Virus record (IMG/VR): IMGVR_UViG_3300006749_000112
Coordinates: 1 to 25,313 of that record
Strand: one strand, 5' to 3'
DNA: 25,313 nucleotides
Source of the DNA: a virus
Shown piece by piece: positions 10,172 through 19,600 of the stretch; within the stretch, counting starts at the first letter, position 1, and the number at the start of each line of letters is the position of its first letter. The position numbers and the translations under genes are program-made. The notes beneath the pieces are model-generated. The model worked only from the letters and a program-made list of their open reading frames with translations, did no database searches and had not been told where the DNA came from.

Positions 10172-12292
10172 ATGGCTGGACTCCTAAACATACAAGAATA
10201 CGATGAGGCTGTTATCTCAATTTGCCCCGAGGGTACAACGGGAGACATTATTTCGGTCGGTGATATACTCATTGCACTTCCCGCTCAGCCTCCCAAAGAG
10301 GAGATTGAAGGATATGGACGTCCAAACGACATGCAGCTGTGGCAGAGGGTTTCTATGCCAGAGGAGCTGTCTAGGGTTAAGAGTATGGACGAATGGTCTG
10401 AAACGCCGAGAGAGTTCAGACAAAAGTTTTCTCCGTATATCGAGAAGGAATTTAGCCGTAGGCGTAACGGCTTTTGGTTTTACAATGACGGTAAGCCTAC
10501 ATATATTACGGGCAGGCACTACATGATGCTTCAGTGGACTCGGATGGACATAGGTTATCCGAACTTCTTGAGTTTCCAAAGAGATATTTTCTTACATTTA
10601 GCTGCGTGTGAGGCGGACCCCCGCTGTATCGGACAGCTGTACACTAAGTGTAGGCGGAGTGGGTACACCAATATCTGCTCCGCTGTGCTTCTTGATGAAG
10701 CCACGCAGGTCAAAGATAAGCTCCTAGGTATCCAGTCAAAGACTGGTAAGGACGCACAAGAAAATATATTCATGAAGAAGGTGGTCTACATGTTCCGCCA
10801 CTACCCCTTTTTCTTCAAGCCCATTCAAGATGGTACCACTAACCCACGCATGGAGTTGGCTTTTCGCGAGCCAAGTAAGAGAATCACGAAGAAGAATAAG
10901 ACTGCGCAAACGGGCGAAGCTCTTAATACGATAGTCAACTGGAAGAACACCACAAACAATGCTTACGATGGAGAGAAGCTCCATATCTTGTACCTCGATG
11001 AGGCTGGAAAATGGGAAAGACCTACAGACATAAGAGATGCCTGGAGGATTCAACGGACGTGTTTGATCGTCGGGCGAAAAATAATCGGAAAGGCCCTGGT
11101 CGGAAGCACGGTAAATCCAATGGACAAGGGCGGAAAAGAGTACAAAGAATTATGGAGGGACTCGAATCCTATAGAGAGGAATGCGAATGGAAGAACGAAG
11201 ACGGGTCTGTATAGATTGTTTATTCCTGCGTTTGAGTCTCTAGAAGGTTTTTTTGATAGGCATGGCAATCCGATTGTGAATGATCCAATCAAAACTGCAG
11301 AAGGTCTTGATGGCGAAGACATATACATGGGGGCTAGGACGTACCTCAAGAACGAGCGTCAAGCCCTGACGGACAACGCTACTGAATTAAATGAGGTTAT
11401 CCGACAGTTCCCATTTACAGAAGATGAAGCGTTCAGAGACAGCGTTCAGGGCAGTACCTTTAATATTGCAAAGATCTATGAGCAGATCCAAAGCAACGAT
11501 GAGCTGTATCCAAATCCAGTTGTTGTAGGAAACTTTGTATGGCAAAACGGCCAGAAAGATACCAAGGTTGTATTTAAGCCTGACCCTAACGGTAGGTTTA
11601 GGGTCGCTTGGATGCCGCCAGACGAACTAAGAAGCAAAGAAAAGTTGGAGCGGGGAAAGAGGGTCCCACCGCATCCATGGCTAGGTGTCGGTGGTATTGA
11701 CTCCTATGATCTTGATGCCACAGTTGATGGAAGAGGTTCCAAGGGTGCCATGCATTTGTACAATAAATTCAACATGCACCATCCGTGCAACATATTTGTT
11801 GTTGAGTATGCGTCTCGCCCACCACTTGCTAGTATCTTCTATGAGGATTGTTTGATGGCTGCTGTGTTTTACGGATACCCCCTCCTAATTGAGAACAACA
11901 AGTATGGGATAGCCAGATATTTTGAACAAAGGGGCTACGATGGCTACCTGCTAGGAAGACCGTCCCACCTAAAATCTTCATCAGGCGTTTCTAAGGTAAA
12001 AACAAAGGGTATACCGTCTAATTCACAAGACGTTATCCAAGCTCATGCTCAAGCTATTGAAGCTTTTATTCACGAGCACGTTGGGTTTAACGCAGACACT
12101 GGTGAGTTTGGCGCTATGTACTTCAACAGAACGCTAGAAGACTGGATTGGTTTTAGGATTGACAACAGAACTAAGTTTGACCTTACAATTAGTTCTGGGT
12201 TATGCCTTCTTGCTGCGCAAAAACAAAAACAAAAACCAAAGAAAGACTTTGCAGAGAGCAAGTTTTTCAGGCGATATAAGGTAATCGGTTGA
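10172..12292 (+). CDS. terL: terminase large subunit, 706 aa
   Basis: ATPase-nuclease motor that packages DNA into proheads. The Walker A-like stretch YTKCRRSGYTN (residues 157-167, KxRRSGxT type) and Walker B LYLDEAGKWE (about 273-282) are separated by the expected spacing; a coupling-type motif VGSTVNPMDKGG follows (about 310-322). The C-terminal half contains GVGGIDSYDLDATV, the first acidic strand of the RNase H-like nuclease, and later IENNKYGIARYFEQRGYDGY. The long N-terminal extension (about 110 residues) with WFYNDGKPTYITGRHYMML is typical of large terminases in Bacteroidota phages. It follows tRNA-Arg and precedes portal. Confidence 0.9.
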   Translation: MAGLLNIQEYDEAVISICPEGTTGDIISVGDILIALPAQPPKEEIEGYGRPNDMQLWQRVSMPEELSRVKSMDEWSETPREFRQKFSPYIEKEFSRRRNGFWFYNDGKPTYITGRHYMMLQWTRMDIGYPNFLSFQRDIFLHLAACEADPRCIGQLYTKCRRSGYTNICSAVLLDEATQVKDKLLGIQSKTGKDAQENIFMKKVVYMFRHYPFFFKPIQDGTTNPRMELAFREPSKRITKKNKTAQTGEALNTIVNWKNTTNNAYDGEKLHILYLDEAGKWERPTDIRDAWRIQRTCLIVGRKIIGKALVGSTVNPMDKGGKEYKELWRDSNPIERNANGRTKTGLYRLFIPAFESLEGFFDRHGNPIVNDPIKTAEGLDGEDIYMGARTYLKNERQALTDNATELNEVIRQFPFTEDEAFRDSVQGSTFNIAKIYEQIQSNDELYPNPVVVGNFVWQNGQKDTKVVFKPDPNGRFRVAWMPPDELRSKEKLERGKRVPPHPWLGVGGIDSYDLDATVDGRGSKGAMHLYNKFNMHHPCNIFVVEYASRPPLASIFYEDCLMAAVFYGYPLLIENNKYGIARYFEQRGYDGYLLGRPSHLKSSSGVSKVKTKGIPSNSQDVIQAHAQAIEAFIHEHVGFNADTGEFGAMYFNRTLEDWIGFRIDNRTKFDLTISSGLCLLAAQKQKQKPKKDFAESKFFRRYKVIG

Positions 12293-12297
12293 TTCCC

Positions 12298-12305
12298 TAT
12301 ATTTG
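12298..12305 (+). promoter_or_regulatory. -7 box TATATTTG before portal gene
   Basis: Perfect TAnnTTTG starting six bases after the terminase stop; the transcript would have a leader of about 25 bases before the ATG at 12335. No well-spaced TTG is seen. Confidence 0.6.
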
Positions 12306-12334
12306 CAATACTATACGCGAGTAATTTCTGCGAA

Positions 12335-14770
12335 ATGCAAGACAACCAAGGAACAATTAAGGGGTTTCCAGATCCGCTTGCTTCGCCAGAAGAGAAGTCA
12401 AGCAAAAACTATGGCATCCAGTATGCCAAAGCTATTGATTCTCAGTGGGGGAGAATGACGGACACAGGGTCTCTTCTCGGCAAACGAAATAGACTTTTTG
12501 AAAGAAGCCGAAGGTATGCCACTGGAACACAAGATACAAATATCTACAAACAACTTCTGAGCAGCCTTGACCCTAACAATGGGGACGGCAGCCTGATGAA
12601 CATTGACTACACCCCAGTTCCTGTTTTGCCTAAGTTTGTTCGTGTCGTAGTAAACAAAATTCTTGGGACCAACCTGTACCCCAATCTTGAGGCTGTTGAT
12701 CCGCTGTCTTCTTCCGAGAAGAATAGACAGAAGAAGTTTGTACAGGCTCAAGTCAAGAACAAGGACTTGCTTGTTGATTTTAAGCAGCGAACTGGTCTCG
12801 ACCTTGGACAGGACCCCAACACACTTCCCGACAGTAAAGAAGAAGTTGATATTCTGTTTGGTGATAACGTCAAAACTGGCGCAGAGATTTCTGCGCAAAT
12901 GGCAACTCACCTGACTCTTACTTGGAATGATTTTTCTGAGAAGATATTTAGACGCTGTGTGAGCGATTTGGTAGGCCTTGGAATGAGCGTTGTCAAAAGA
13001 ACTAACGATCCAAACTATGGCATTACGACGGAGTACGTAGACCCCGTAATGTTTATTCACAACTACACGGAAGATCCTGGCTTTAACGACTTGACCTATG
13101 CGGGTCACATCAAAAAAGTCACTATTGCAGAACTCAGGCGTTTGGCTGGCGATGAGCTTGACGAAAATGATCTTCAAAAGATTGCAGACAAGGTTAAAGG
13201 TAGAGATGGAAACAACCACTCAAAGTACAATAAGAAGCACTATGACACAGATACAAACTCTATGTACTATGGCTATGACGAGTACACTGTGTCTGTTCTT
13301 GACTTTGAGTTTCTGACTGTAGAGACAATGCATTTTGAAGAAAAAGAGAATCGCCATGGCGGGTCTAACTTCTTCTACAAGGGCTTTAATTACAAAAAGC
13401 CCAAAGGCAGCGTCTTTAAGAGAGAGTCTACCTGCATGGATATTGAAGTTGTCTATGAAGGCAGCTATGTTCTTGAGTGCCCCTATATGTTTGGATACGG
13501 CAAGAAAAAGAACATTCCAAAGAATATGCATGACTTGACTAGAGCCAGGTTGTCTTATTCGGTAACATCAACCAACATTCAGGATATGATCCCGAAGTCA
13601 ATGGTTGATAGCTGCACTGGATTTGCGGACATGTTGCAACTCACCCACTTGAAGATTCAGCAAGCTATTGCTAAGGCTAAGCCTGACGGATTGATTATTG
13701 ATATTGAGGGGCTGGAAAACGTTCAGCTTGGAAAGGGTGGTGAGCTTCAGCCATTGGATCTTCATGATATCTACGAACAAACAGGTGTCTTCTACTACAG
13801 AAGCAAGAATCCAGAGGGTGGATTCCAAAATCCTCCAGTAAGAGAGATTGGAAACAGCATTCGAAACATCAATGAGCTGATTGGTTTGTACAACCACTAC
13901 CTTAGAATGATTCGAGACACTACGGGAATCAATGAAGCTGTGGATGCGTCTACTCCAAAGGGTGATGCTCTTGTTGGTGTTCAGCAACAAGCAATTGCTG
14001 CAAGCAATAATGCCACATACGACATCACAAATGCTGCACTCAACCTTTACAAAAAGGTTTGTGAAGACATTGTCAAGTGCGTTCAGATTATTCCAAAGGA
14101 GTCTGTTCTTCATCAGGCCTACGTAAGAGCTCTTGGTGATGAAAACATGGATGCTCTAACATCGTTTGATGATCTGCCCATGTACAATTTTGGAGTGGTA
14201 ATCTCCAAAGACATGGAGGAAAAAGACAAAGCATATTTAGAGCAAAACATTCAGATGGCGATTCAGCAAAAAGAAATTGATCTTGAAGACGCCATTGCAA
14301 TTCGGCAGCTCAAAGATGTAAACCAAGCTGAACGACTGCTTATCGTCAGAAGAAAAAAACGCATGCAGCGCATGCAAGCTCAGGCAAAACAAAACTCTGA
14401 CGTGCAAAAGCAAGAGGCTATGCAAGCGGCTCAGGCCAGCTCACAGCTCAAAATGAAAGAGGCTGAGATGGAAGCCAAGCTTGACATTGAAAAGATGAAG
14501 GTCAAAAACGAAATGGAGACTAAGCTCGAAACAATGCGTCACGAGTTTAGAAAAGAAATCGAGATGATTAAGGCCAAGGCTACGCTTGGATTCAGAGAAG
14601 AAGACCAGGAGTTTAGAGAAAAGCTTGAGGTTCTGAAAGAAGACAGAAAAGATGACAGACTCTCCACTCAAACGTCAGATCAGAGCAAGCTCATTTCTCA
14701 ACGCCAGGGCAAAAGAGAAGAGGTTCAGAAAGGGCCTACAAAACTAATAGACAAACTATTCGCTGAATAA
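12335..14770 (+). CDS. portal protein, 811 aa
   Basis: Directly follows the large terminase and has portal-like features: a helical N-terminus with YATGTQDTNIYKQLL, then VPVLPKFVRVVVNKILGTNL (about residues 92-111) as the region around the clip/stem start. A central beta-rich section and RDTTGINEAVDASTPKGDALVG precede a helical wing (IAASNNATYDITNAALNLYK). The last 170 or so residues form a long charged coiled coil (EAEMEAKLDIEKMKVK, LETMRHEFRKEIEMIK), longer than in most portals and probably reaching into the capsid as a barrel. The dodecameric portal ring is the DNA entry channel and tail attachment site. It overlaps the next start (TAATG). Confidence 0.82.
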   Translation: MQDNQGTIKGFPDPLASPEEKSSKNYGIQYAKAIDSQWGRMTDTGSLLGKRNRLFERSRRYATGTQDTNIYKQLLSSLDPNNGDGSLMNIDYTPVPVLPKFVRVVVNKILGTNLYPNLEAVDPLSSSEKNRQKKFVQAQVKNKDLLVDFKQRTGLDLGQDPNTLPDSKEEVDILFGDNVKTGAEISAQMATHLTLTWNDFSEKIFRRCVSDLVGLGMSVVKRTNDPNYGITTEYVDPVMFIHNYTEDPGFNDLTYAGHIKKVTIAELRRLAGDELDENDLQKIADKVKGRDGNNHSKYNKKHYDTDTNSMYYGYDEYTVSVLDFEFLTVETMHFEEKENRHGGSNFFYKGFNYKKPKGSVFKRESTCMDIEVVYEGSYVLECPYMFGYGKKKNIPKNMHDLTRARLSYSVTSTNIQDMIPKSMVDSCTGFADMLQLTHLKIQQAIAKAKPDGLIIDIEGLENVQLGKGGELQPLDLHDIYEQTGVFYYRSKNPEGGFQNPPVREIGNSIRNINELIGLYNHYLRMIRDTTGINEAVDASTPKGDALVGVQQQAIAASNNATYDITNAALNLYKKVCEDIVKCVQIIPKESVLHQAYVRALGDENMDALTSFDDLPMYNFGVVISKDMEEKDKAYLEQNIQMAIQQKEIDLEDAIAIRQLKDVNQAERLLIVRRKKRMQRMQAQAKQNSDVQKQEAMQAAQASSQLKMKEAEMEAKLDIEKMKVKNEMETKLETMRHEFRKEIEMIKAKATLGFREEDQEFREKLEVLKEDRKDDRLSTQTSDQSKLISQRQGKREEVQKGPTKLIDKLFAE

Positions 14771-15228
14771 TGGCACAGTCGGTAAATTTTGACGTCACGG
14801 AGGTATTGAATATCACCTGCAAAAAAGGTGACACGTTTTCTATGACGCTAACTCTAAAAGACTCCGCTGGAACAGCTCTAACTCTGGCAACGGACAATTA
14901 CGTCTTTGTTATGCAGGTAAAGAACAGAGTGCCATTTGGCGACAAGAGATCTGGCAAGACAAGAGATGAAATCATTTTGGCCACCCCAGCAGCAGCTAAA
15001 GCAAAGTCAGGACAAAAGACAACCAACTTTTTGTTTGAAGAGCCTGTAGCCAATGACAGCGGTCAGGTAACTATTGAAGCTTCTGCAGAAGTTATGAGCA
15101 AGATCAAAGCAGGCTCTTACACGTATGACTTTCAACACATAAAGCCTAGCTCCAGCGGGTTGGACGCCCACACAACAGTTCTTAAAGGATCGTTTGTTGT
15201 AAACCCCGATGTATCTGAGTTCTTCTGA
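14770..15228 (+). CDS. beta-rich tail/fibre-associated protein, 152 aa
   Basis: Contains [20 protein letters not shown], a strand-rich centre ([12 protein letters not shown]) and [17 protein letters not shown] ... [16 protein letters not shown]. The layout (GDTF-x-L-x-L-x-D, then YxYDFQ and G-x-F-x-V) resembles N-terminal beta domains of baseplate-upper (BppU-like) and fibre-anchoring proteins. It is one-base overlapped with the portal before and the collagen fibre after, so it may be the adaptor attaching the fibre; this is inference. Confidence 0.65.
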   Translation: MAQSVNFDVTEVLNITCKKGDTFSMTLTLKDSAGTALTLATDNYVFVMQVKNRVPFGDKRSGKTRDEIILATPAAAKAKSGQKTTNFLFEEPVANDSGQVTIEASAEVMSKIKAGSYTYDFQHIKPSSSGLDAHTTVLKGSFVVNPDVSEFF

Positions 15229-16550
15229 TGTCTGTAAGCGTTACTACAACAGCTGGTAATTCAGTTTCTGTATCTGTAAACGGAGGGACTTCTGTTTCTT
15301 TTACATCGACATCAACCTCTGTATCTGTATCTGAAAAAGAAGCGAGTCAGATTATAGTTACTAACAAGGGTCCAAAAGGAGATACTGGTGCTACGGGTGC
15401 TACAGGAGCTACGGGCGCAACAGGAGCCACAGGACCGCAAGGTCCAACAGGTTCTACGGGGCCTCAAGGCTCCACGGGTCCTCAGGGCGCTACAGGGCCT
15501 CAAGGTCCAGCTGGATCTGATGGTACCTCACCCAATGCCTTTACCACACTGGCTGTATCTGGTCAGGACAATGTGGTTGCTGATGGAGTGGATGACACCC
15601 TCACTCTTGCCGCTGGGTCTAACGTAACTATTACAACAAACGCATCAAGCGACACAGTTACGATAGCTTCTGCTGATACAAACACTCAGCTAAGCACCGA
15701 GCAGGTTCAGGATATTGTAGGCGGTATGTTTTCTGGCAACACGGAGACACGAATCTCTGCCACGTATCAAGATGATGACGGAACGATTGACCTTGAAGTT
15801 GATGCCATACCCGTAGACCTTACATCTGATGGTGCTGGCACAATACATGCAAACAATGTTCCCACCCTTAACCAAAGCACTACTGGCAATGCTGCAACAG
15901 CTACAGCACTTGCAACAGCAAGAGCAATCAACGGAGTAGACTTTGACGGCACGGCACCTATTACAATTACTGCTGCTGGGAATACGCTTTCTAATACTGT
16001 CCCCGTATCTAAAGGTGGCACAGGGGCAACTAGTTTATCGGCTAACTCTTTGCTTACGGGAGATGGCACAAACGCCATATCTGCTGAAAGCAACTTGACC
16101 TTTGACGGTAATAATCTTGTTGTTACTGGAGTTGAAGTATTTTCTTTCCCAGATACTGCGGACCAATATCACGGAGAGGCTGTTACCTTTGGAAGCGGTC
16201 CCAGTGGGATTGATGGTAACATTGAGCAGGGTAAGCTGTATTACTTGGACTCTAGTCAGCAGTGGGAAGAGACAGACGCTAATGCAGCTTCAACGTCTAG
16301 CGGAATGATAGGAATAGCTGTAGCTGATGATACTACTAGATTCCTTGTCCGTGGATTTGCTAGGCACACTAGCTTTTCTGGGTTAACAACGGGTCAGATT
16401 GTTTATGTGAGCACTACGACTGGAGAGATAACAAATACTGCCCCTTCAGGAAATGGCGACATTGTTAGGGTGATTGGGTATTGTGTAAATGCTACTACTA
16501 GAGTGATATACTTTGATCCAGACAAAACCTTTGTAGAGGTCACTGCATAA
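15228..16550 (+). CDS. tail fibre with collagen-like repeat, 440 aa
   Basis: A Ser/Val/Thr-rich N-terminus (residues 1-45) is followed by about 17 Gly-X-Y triplets (residues 48-99; [23 protein letters not shown]), which would form a collagen triple helix. Next come beta-helical fibre segments including [20 protein letters not shown], a repeat widely seen in phage tail fibres. The C-terminal domain (about residues 310-440, [14 protein letters not shown] ... [11 protein letters not shown] ... RVIYFDPDK) is beta-rich and may be the receptor-binding or trimer-capping part. Homotrimer expected. Confidence 0.85.
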   Translation: MSVSVTTTAGNSVSVSVNGGTSVSFTSTSTSVSVSEKEASQIIVTNKGPKGDTGATGATGATGATGATGPQGPTGSTGPQGSTGPQGATGPQGPAGSDGTSPNAFTTLAVSGQDNVVADGVDDTLTLAAGSNVTITTNASSDTVTIASADTNTQLSTEQVQDIVGGMFSGNTETRISATYQDDDGTIDLEVDAIPVDLTSDGAGTIHANNVPTLNQSTTGNAATATALATARAINGVDFDGTAPITITAAGNTLSNTVPVSKGGTGATSLSANSLLTGDGTNAISAESNLTFDGNNLVVTGVEVFSFPDTADQYHGEAVTFGSGPSGIDGNIEQGKLYYLDSSQQWEETDANAASTSSGMIGIAVADDTTRFLVRGFARHTSFSGLTTGQIVYVSTTTGEITNTAPSGNGDIVRVIGYCVNATTRVIYFDPDKTFVEVTA

Positions 16551-17212
16551 TGCCTACGATAAACGCAAACAGAGTAGGCCGTATTGTGGGTGTTACAAAC
16601 TCAAACTTTAGTACAGCCAGAACTTCTGATTCAGGCACTGCTACTGATGGGCCAACTGGAGATCTCTCTGTGCAGTTTTTTGTTGGTAGGGGCGCTCATA
16701 GATTCACTAGAGCTTTCATTCATTTTGATACAAGCAGCATCACAGGGACTGTAACAGCAGCCCATATTGACATACAGGGGGGAAGTTCTAATCAGCCAGA
16801 TCCAAACGACACGATTCTCGTGAAAAGCACAGCCTTTGGTGGGGATGGAGGTACAGCCATTTCTACTTCAGACATGTTTAGCTCTTTGGACTACAGCACC
16901 GCCTACTCTACAGAGCTCACTACGTGGTCCACATCAAACAACGAGTATACCCTAACATCAGCGGCTCTGTCTGATATTCAGAATAACAATGACTTTACAG
17001 TAGCTGTGATTATGCATGATTCTGATTTTCAGAATACAGACACAAATGCTACTGAGGACATTTCGATAGATTTCAGCACTACGATAACTCTAGACTACAC
17101 TTTGGCCGCTACTGGATACGGTCACAAGGTTAACGGTGTAGCCTCTGGAAGCATTGCAAAAGTCAATACGGTTGCTACAGCAAGCATCGGCAAAATAAAT
17201 ACTGTTGATTGA
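16550..17212 (+). CDS. fibre/adhesin-like beta protein, 220 aa
   Basis: A single beta-sandwich-like domain: RFTRAFIHFDTSSITGTVTA (residues 46-65), AHIDIQGGSS, FTVAVIMHDSDFQ and ISIDFSTTITLDYT. The pattern of one stabilised domain with F-x-R-x-x-I-x-F-D followed by I-x-I-x resembles DNRLRE/carbohydrate-binding modules. The C-terminal 33 residues hold a degenerate repeat (HKVNGVASGSIAKVNTVATA then SIGKINTVD), a V/I-N-x-V-x-x-x-x-I-x-K tail seen in other Bacteroidota phage proteins as I recall. Likely a secondary adhesin or fibre tip. It overlaps the fibre gene by one base. Confidence 0.65.
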   Translation: MPTINANRVGRIVGVTNSNFSTARTSDSGTATDGPTGDLSVQFFVGRGAHRFTRAFIHFDTSSITGTVTAAHIDIQGGSSNQPDPNDTILVKSTAFGGDGGTAISTSDMFSSLDYSTAYSTELTTWSTSNNEYTLTSAALSDIQNNNDFTVAVIMHDSDFQNTDTNATEDISIDFSTTITLDYTLAATGYGHKVNGVASGSIAKVNTVATASIGKINTVD

Positions 17213-17213
17213 T

Positions 17214-17221
17214 TATATTTG
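17214..17221 (+). promoter_or_regulatory. -7 box TATATTTG before small beta-protein genes
   Basis: Perfect TAnnTTTG two bases after the preceding stop and 21 bases before the ATG at 17243; the leader would be about 15 bases. Confidence 0.6.
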
Positions 17222-17242
17222 CAAAAACAACACTAACTCAAA

Positions 17243-17644
17243 ATGGCTACTACTACTGCAACAATTACCATTTCCAGCTCTGATTTGACTGGAGATGCTT
17301 TGTCACTTAGCACGACGGCAACGTTGACTAAGGCTAATTCTGCTTCTGGTTTGGATCAAACCACAGGCGTCGCTCGTAAGTTCTTCGCTAGCGCTCAGGC
17401 TAATACAACTCTGATCGCTGCTGCAGATTACACTGCAGGAAAGGCTCACAAGGTTTACATCAAAAACACCTCAACCAGCAACTCTGAGTTTGTTAAGGTT
17501 GAACTTGGAGCGTCTAACCTTTCTCTTGGCTTCCTTTATGGCGGTGACTTTATGTTCATTCCTTACGACGGTGAAAATGACATTGATATTGACACGTCTG
17601 ATGTCAATATGACTGTTGAGTTCCTCGTTATTTACGAAGCATAA
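17243..17644 (+). CDS. small beta-rich virion protein, 133 aa
   Basis: Begins MATTTATITISSSDLTGDAL and contains KVYIKNTSTSNSEFVKVELG and GGDFMFIPYDG near its C-terminus. The order (strand with Y-x-I-x-N, polar turn, strand, GG-x-x-FIP) is repeated in the next gene product and in the 6326 product, indicating a paralogous set. Own promoter and a capsid-gene-like codon choice suggest good expression. A tail tube, decoration or fibre subunit is possible; not proven. Confidence 0.7.
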   Translation: MATTTATITISSSDLTGDALSLSTTATLTKANSASGLDQTTGVARKFFASAQANTTLIAAADYTAGKAHKVYIKNTSTSNSEFVKVELGASNLSLGFLYGGDFMFIPYDGENDIDIDTSDVNMTVEFLVIYEA

Positions 17645-18051
17645 TGGCAACGGTAAGAGTCACATTGGGGCTCTCAAGTGCTGATGTCATGTCAACTGCA
17701 GTCAGCCTTAATGTGGCTGCTAATTTGTTGGCTGACTCTGGCAGTATTGTACGCGCCAAAGTAAAGGGTACGGCTGCTGATACAGACGACCTTGTTATTT
17801 ACAAGGCTAACGACAAGCTTGAAAGCGCCTATCTCTACATCCAGAATCTGGACCCAGAGAAAGAGAATTACATCACGGTGAGAAACGAAACCGAATCCAA
17901 TACAGCGCTTGTTGCTAAGATTGGCGGTGGCGAGTTTGCATTTATTCCTGTTGCAGTAGACAAGACATATCAATGCATTGCCACCAAGGTCAACACCATG
18001 ATTGAATACGGAGTGTTCGGTTTGGACAACTCAGCAGTCACACTTGCATAA
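17644..18051 (+). CDS. small beta-rich virion protein, 135 aa (paralogue)
   Basis: ATG overlaps the previous TAA. Begins MATVRVTLGLSSADVMSTAV, parallel to the preceding protein, with AYLYIQNLDPEKENYITVRN and IGGGEFAFIPVAVDKTYQC as the counterparts of its two conserved segments. Tandem duplication followed by divergence is the simplest reading. Probable structural protein. Confidence 0.7.
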   Translation: MATVRVTLGLSSADVMSTAVSLNVAANLLADSGSIVRAKVKGTAADTDDLVIYKANDKLESAYLYIQNLDPEKENYITVRNETESNTALVAKIGGGEFAFIPVAVDKTYQCIATKVNTMIEYGVFGLDNSAVTLA

Positions 18052-18062
18052 TACTTAGAGCA

Positions 18063-18434
18063 ATGCTAGAAAGAAATCTAAAGCCAGTTCTTATTACAGG
18101 GGCTACTACGGTATCGGCTCCAGAAAATCAATTTTTCAGGGCGATTACCGTTTTGTCGCTCGACACTGCCACCGATACAATTAGTGTAAAGGGTGGTATT
18201 TCACAGGGACTTGATCAAAACGACGCATCTGATGGGTCTACGTACTTGGCGAATCAAGAGACTCCTGCCGACGAAAAAACAGGTGTCAACCTTAATGGCA
18301 CTCACAGTGCTGGTATATACGAGTTTATCCCAACCGTCGCAGTCGCAATCAATGTTCCTGCTGGAACTACCATCTATGGCAGATTTACAGAGGTTGCTAC
18401 GGGCGCGAACGATACAGTAATCGCCTATATGTAA
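18063..18434 (+). CDS. small beta-rich protein, 123 aa
   Basis: Begins MLERNLKPVLITGATTVSAP, then FRAITVLSLDTATDTISVKG, a Gly/Asp/Asn-rich middle (GLDQNDASDGSTYLANQE), and strands GIYEFIPTVAVAINVPAGTT and IYGRFTEVATG. The FIP segment recalls the two proteins before it, but alignment over the rest is not clear, so it may be a more distant member of the set. Likely structural. Confidence 0.65.
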   Translation: MLERNLKPVLITGATTVSAPENQFFRAITVLSLDTATDTISVKGGISQGLDQNDASDGSTYLANQETPADEKTGVNLNGTHSAGIYEFIPTVAVAINVPAGTTIYGRFTEVATGANDTVIAYM

Positions 18435-18454
18435 TAAAACAATAATTCAATACA

Positions 18455-19588
18455 ATGGAAAACACAATTCACCTCCAAGAAGAATCGTTCGAGAAAGCAG
18501 AGATCTTTGACACGCCAGAGCAGCTTGCTGCCAGCATGCAACAAGACTCTGCACCACAAGTAGAAGCTCAGCCAGAACAGCCTGCGGAAACCCCATACGT
18601 GGACCCAGAGCCAGCCCCTGCAGAGGAGCCATCTACGCTCGAACAAATTACAGAAGCACAGCCCCAAGCAGAACAGCCAGTTCAAGAGGCGGTGCAACAA
18701 CAAGAAGAAGATTATAGCGACGAGGAAATCGAAGCTGCGGTTCTAACGTTCATGAGCGAAAGGCTCGGAAAAGACATTGAATCGTTTGACTATTTCACTC
18801 AAGCACAACAACCTGCAATCGACGATCGCGTGCAGGCTATTGCTGACTTTGTTGCCGAAACAGGCCGCAAGCCAGAGGATTGGTTTACGTATCAGTCTAT
18901 GAACACGACCGAAATGGACGATGTGACAGCGATGCGAGTTCAATACTCACAGCAGTATCCAAACTTGTCATACGACGAGGTTAACACGCTTTTTGAAAGC
19001 AGATACAAGCTCGACTCTAACGTCCATGATGACGCAACAGTTCGAGCATCCATGATTCAGCTGAAGGTTGATGCAACCGACGCTCGGAGAGAAATCGAAA
19101 CTATCCGAGACAAGTTCAAAACACCAGAGGCTGTTCAAACCCCCTCTACCCAACAAGCATCGCGCTTTGATGATGGCTTCTACCAATCTATGGCAACCGA
19201 AACGGACGCCCTGCAAGGTTTGGAGTTTGATTTAGGGAACGATAAGACCTTTATGTTCGGCATCAATGACGAATACAGAGGTCAGCTCAAGGGTAGAACC
19301 AACAACATTGAGAACTTCTTTGACTCGTATGTCGATGGCCAGGGCAACTGGGACTACGATAAGCTGAACTCTCACCTCGCTGTCATTGATAACATTGACA
19401 CAATCGTTTCCTCGGCATACCGCCAAGGCTTGGGTGATGGGCAGAAGACTATCGTTAGCAATGCTGCTAATGTGTCAACGAACACGACTCCATCAAGTGC
19501 TCAAAACATGAATGAGGAAAACCCTCTCGCACAGCAAGTAAGATCGCTGTTGCGTGGAGGTAAATCCAAAACAGTTTTTAACATCTAA
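18455..19588 (+). CDS. scaffold-like acidic protein, 377 aa
   Basis: Lies immediately before the major capsid gene. The first 95 residues are Glu/Gln/Pro/Ala-rich and disordered-looking (QDSAPQVEAQPEQPAETPYV). A helical region (EEIEAAVLTFMSERLGKDIE), a long helical mid-part with DDATVRASMIQLKVDATDAR (about 190-210), and a C-terminus ENPLAQQVRSLLRGGKSKTV, a basic helix of the kind scaffolds use to bind capsid protein, follow. Role: internal scaffold for prohead assembly, inferred from position and composition. Confidence 0.7.
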   Translation: MENTIHLQEESFEKAEIFDTPEQLAASMQQDSAPQVEAQPEQPAETPYVDPEPAPAEEPSTLEQITEAQPQAEQPVQEAVQQQEEDYSDEEIEAAVLTFMSERLGKDIESFDYFTQAQQPAIDDRVQAIADFVAETGRKPEDWFTYQSMNTTEMDDVTAMRVQYSQQYPNLSYDEVNTLFESRYKLDSNVHDDATVRASMIQLKVDATDARREIETIRDKFKTPEAVQTPSTQQASRFDDGFYQSMATETDALQGLEFDLGNDKTFMFGINDEYRGQLKGRTNNIENFFDSYVDGQGNWDYDKLNSHLAVIDNIDTIVSSAYRQGLGDGQKTIVSNAANVSTNTTPSSAQNMNEENPLAQQVRSLLRGGKSKTVFNI

Positions 19589-19600
19589 GAATAAAAAATT

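Noticed and set aside
12398-13219. Long (273 aa) minus-strand open frame opposite the portal gene
   Set aside because: It is the antisense shadow of a clearly coding portal sequence, and its own sequence is low-quality (Cys/Val/Leu/Arg runs) without motifs or start signals.
15363-15530. GC-rich triplet repeat considered as a microsatellite or recombination repeat
   Set aside because: It is in frame and encodes Gly-X-Y collagen triplets within a fibre gene.
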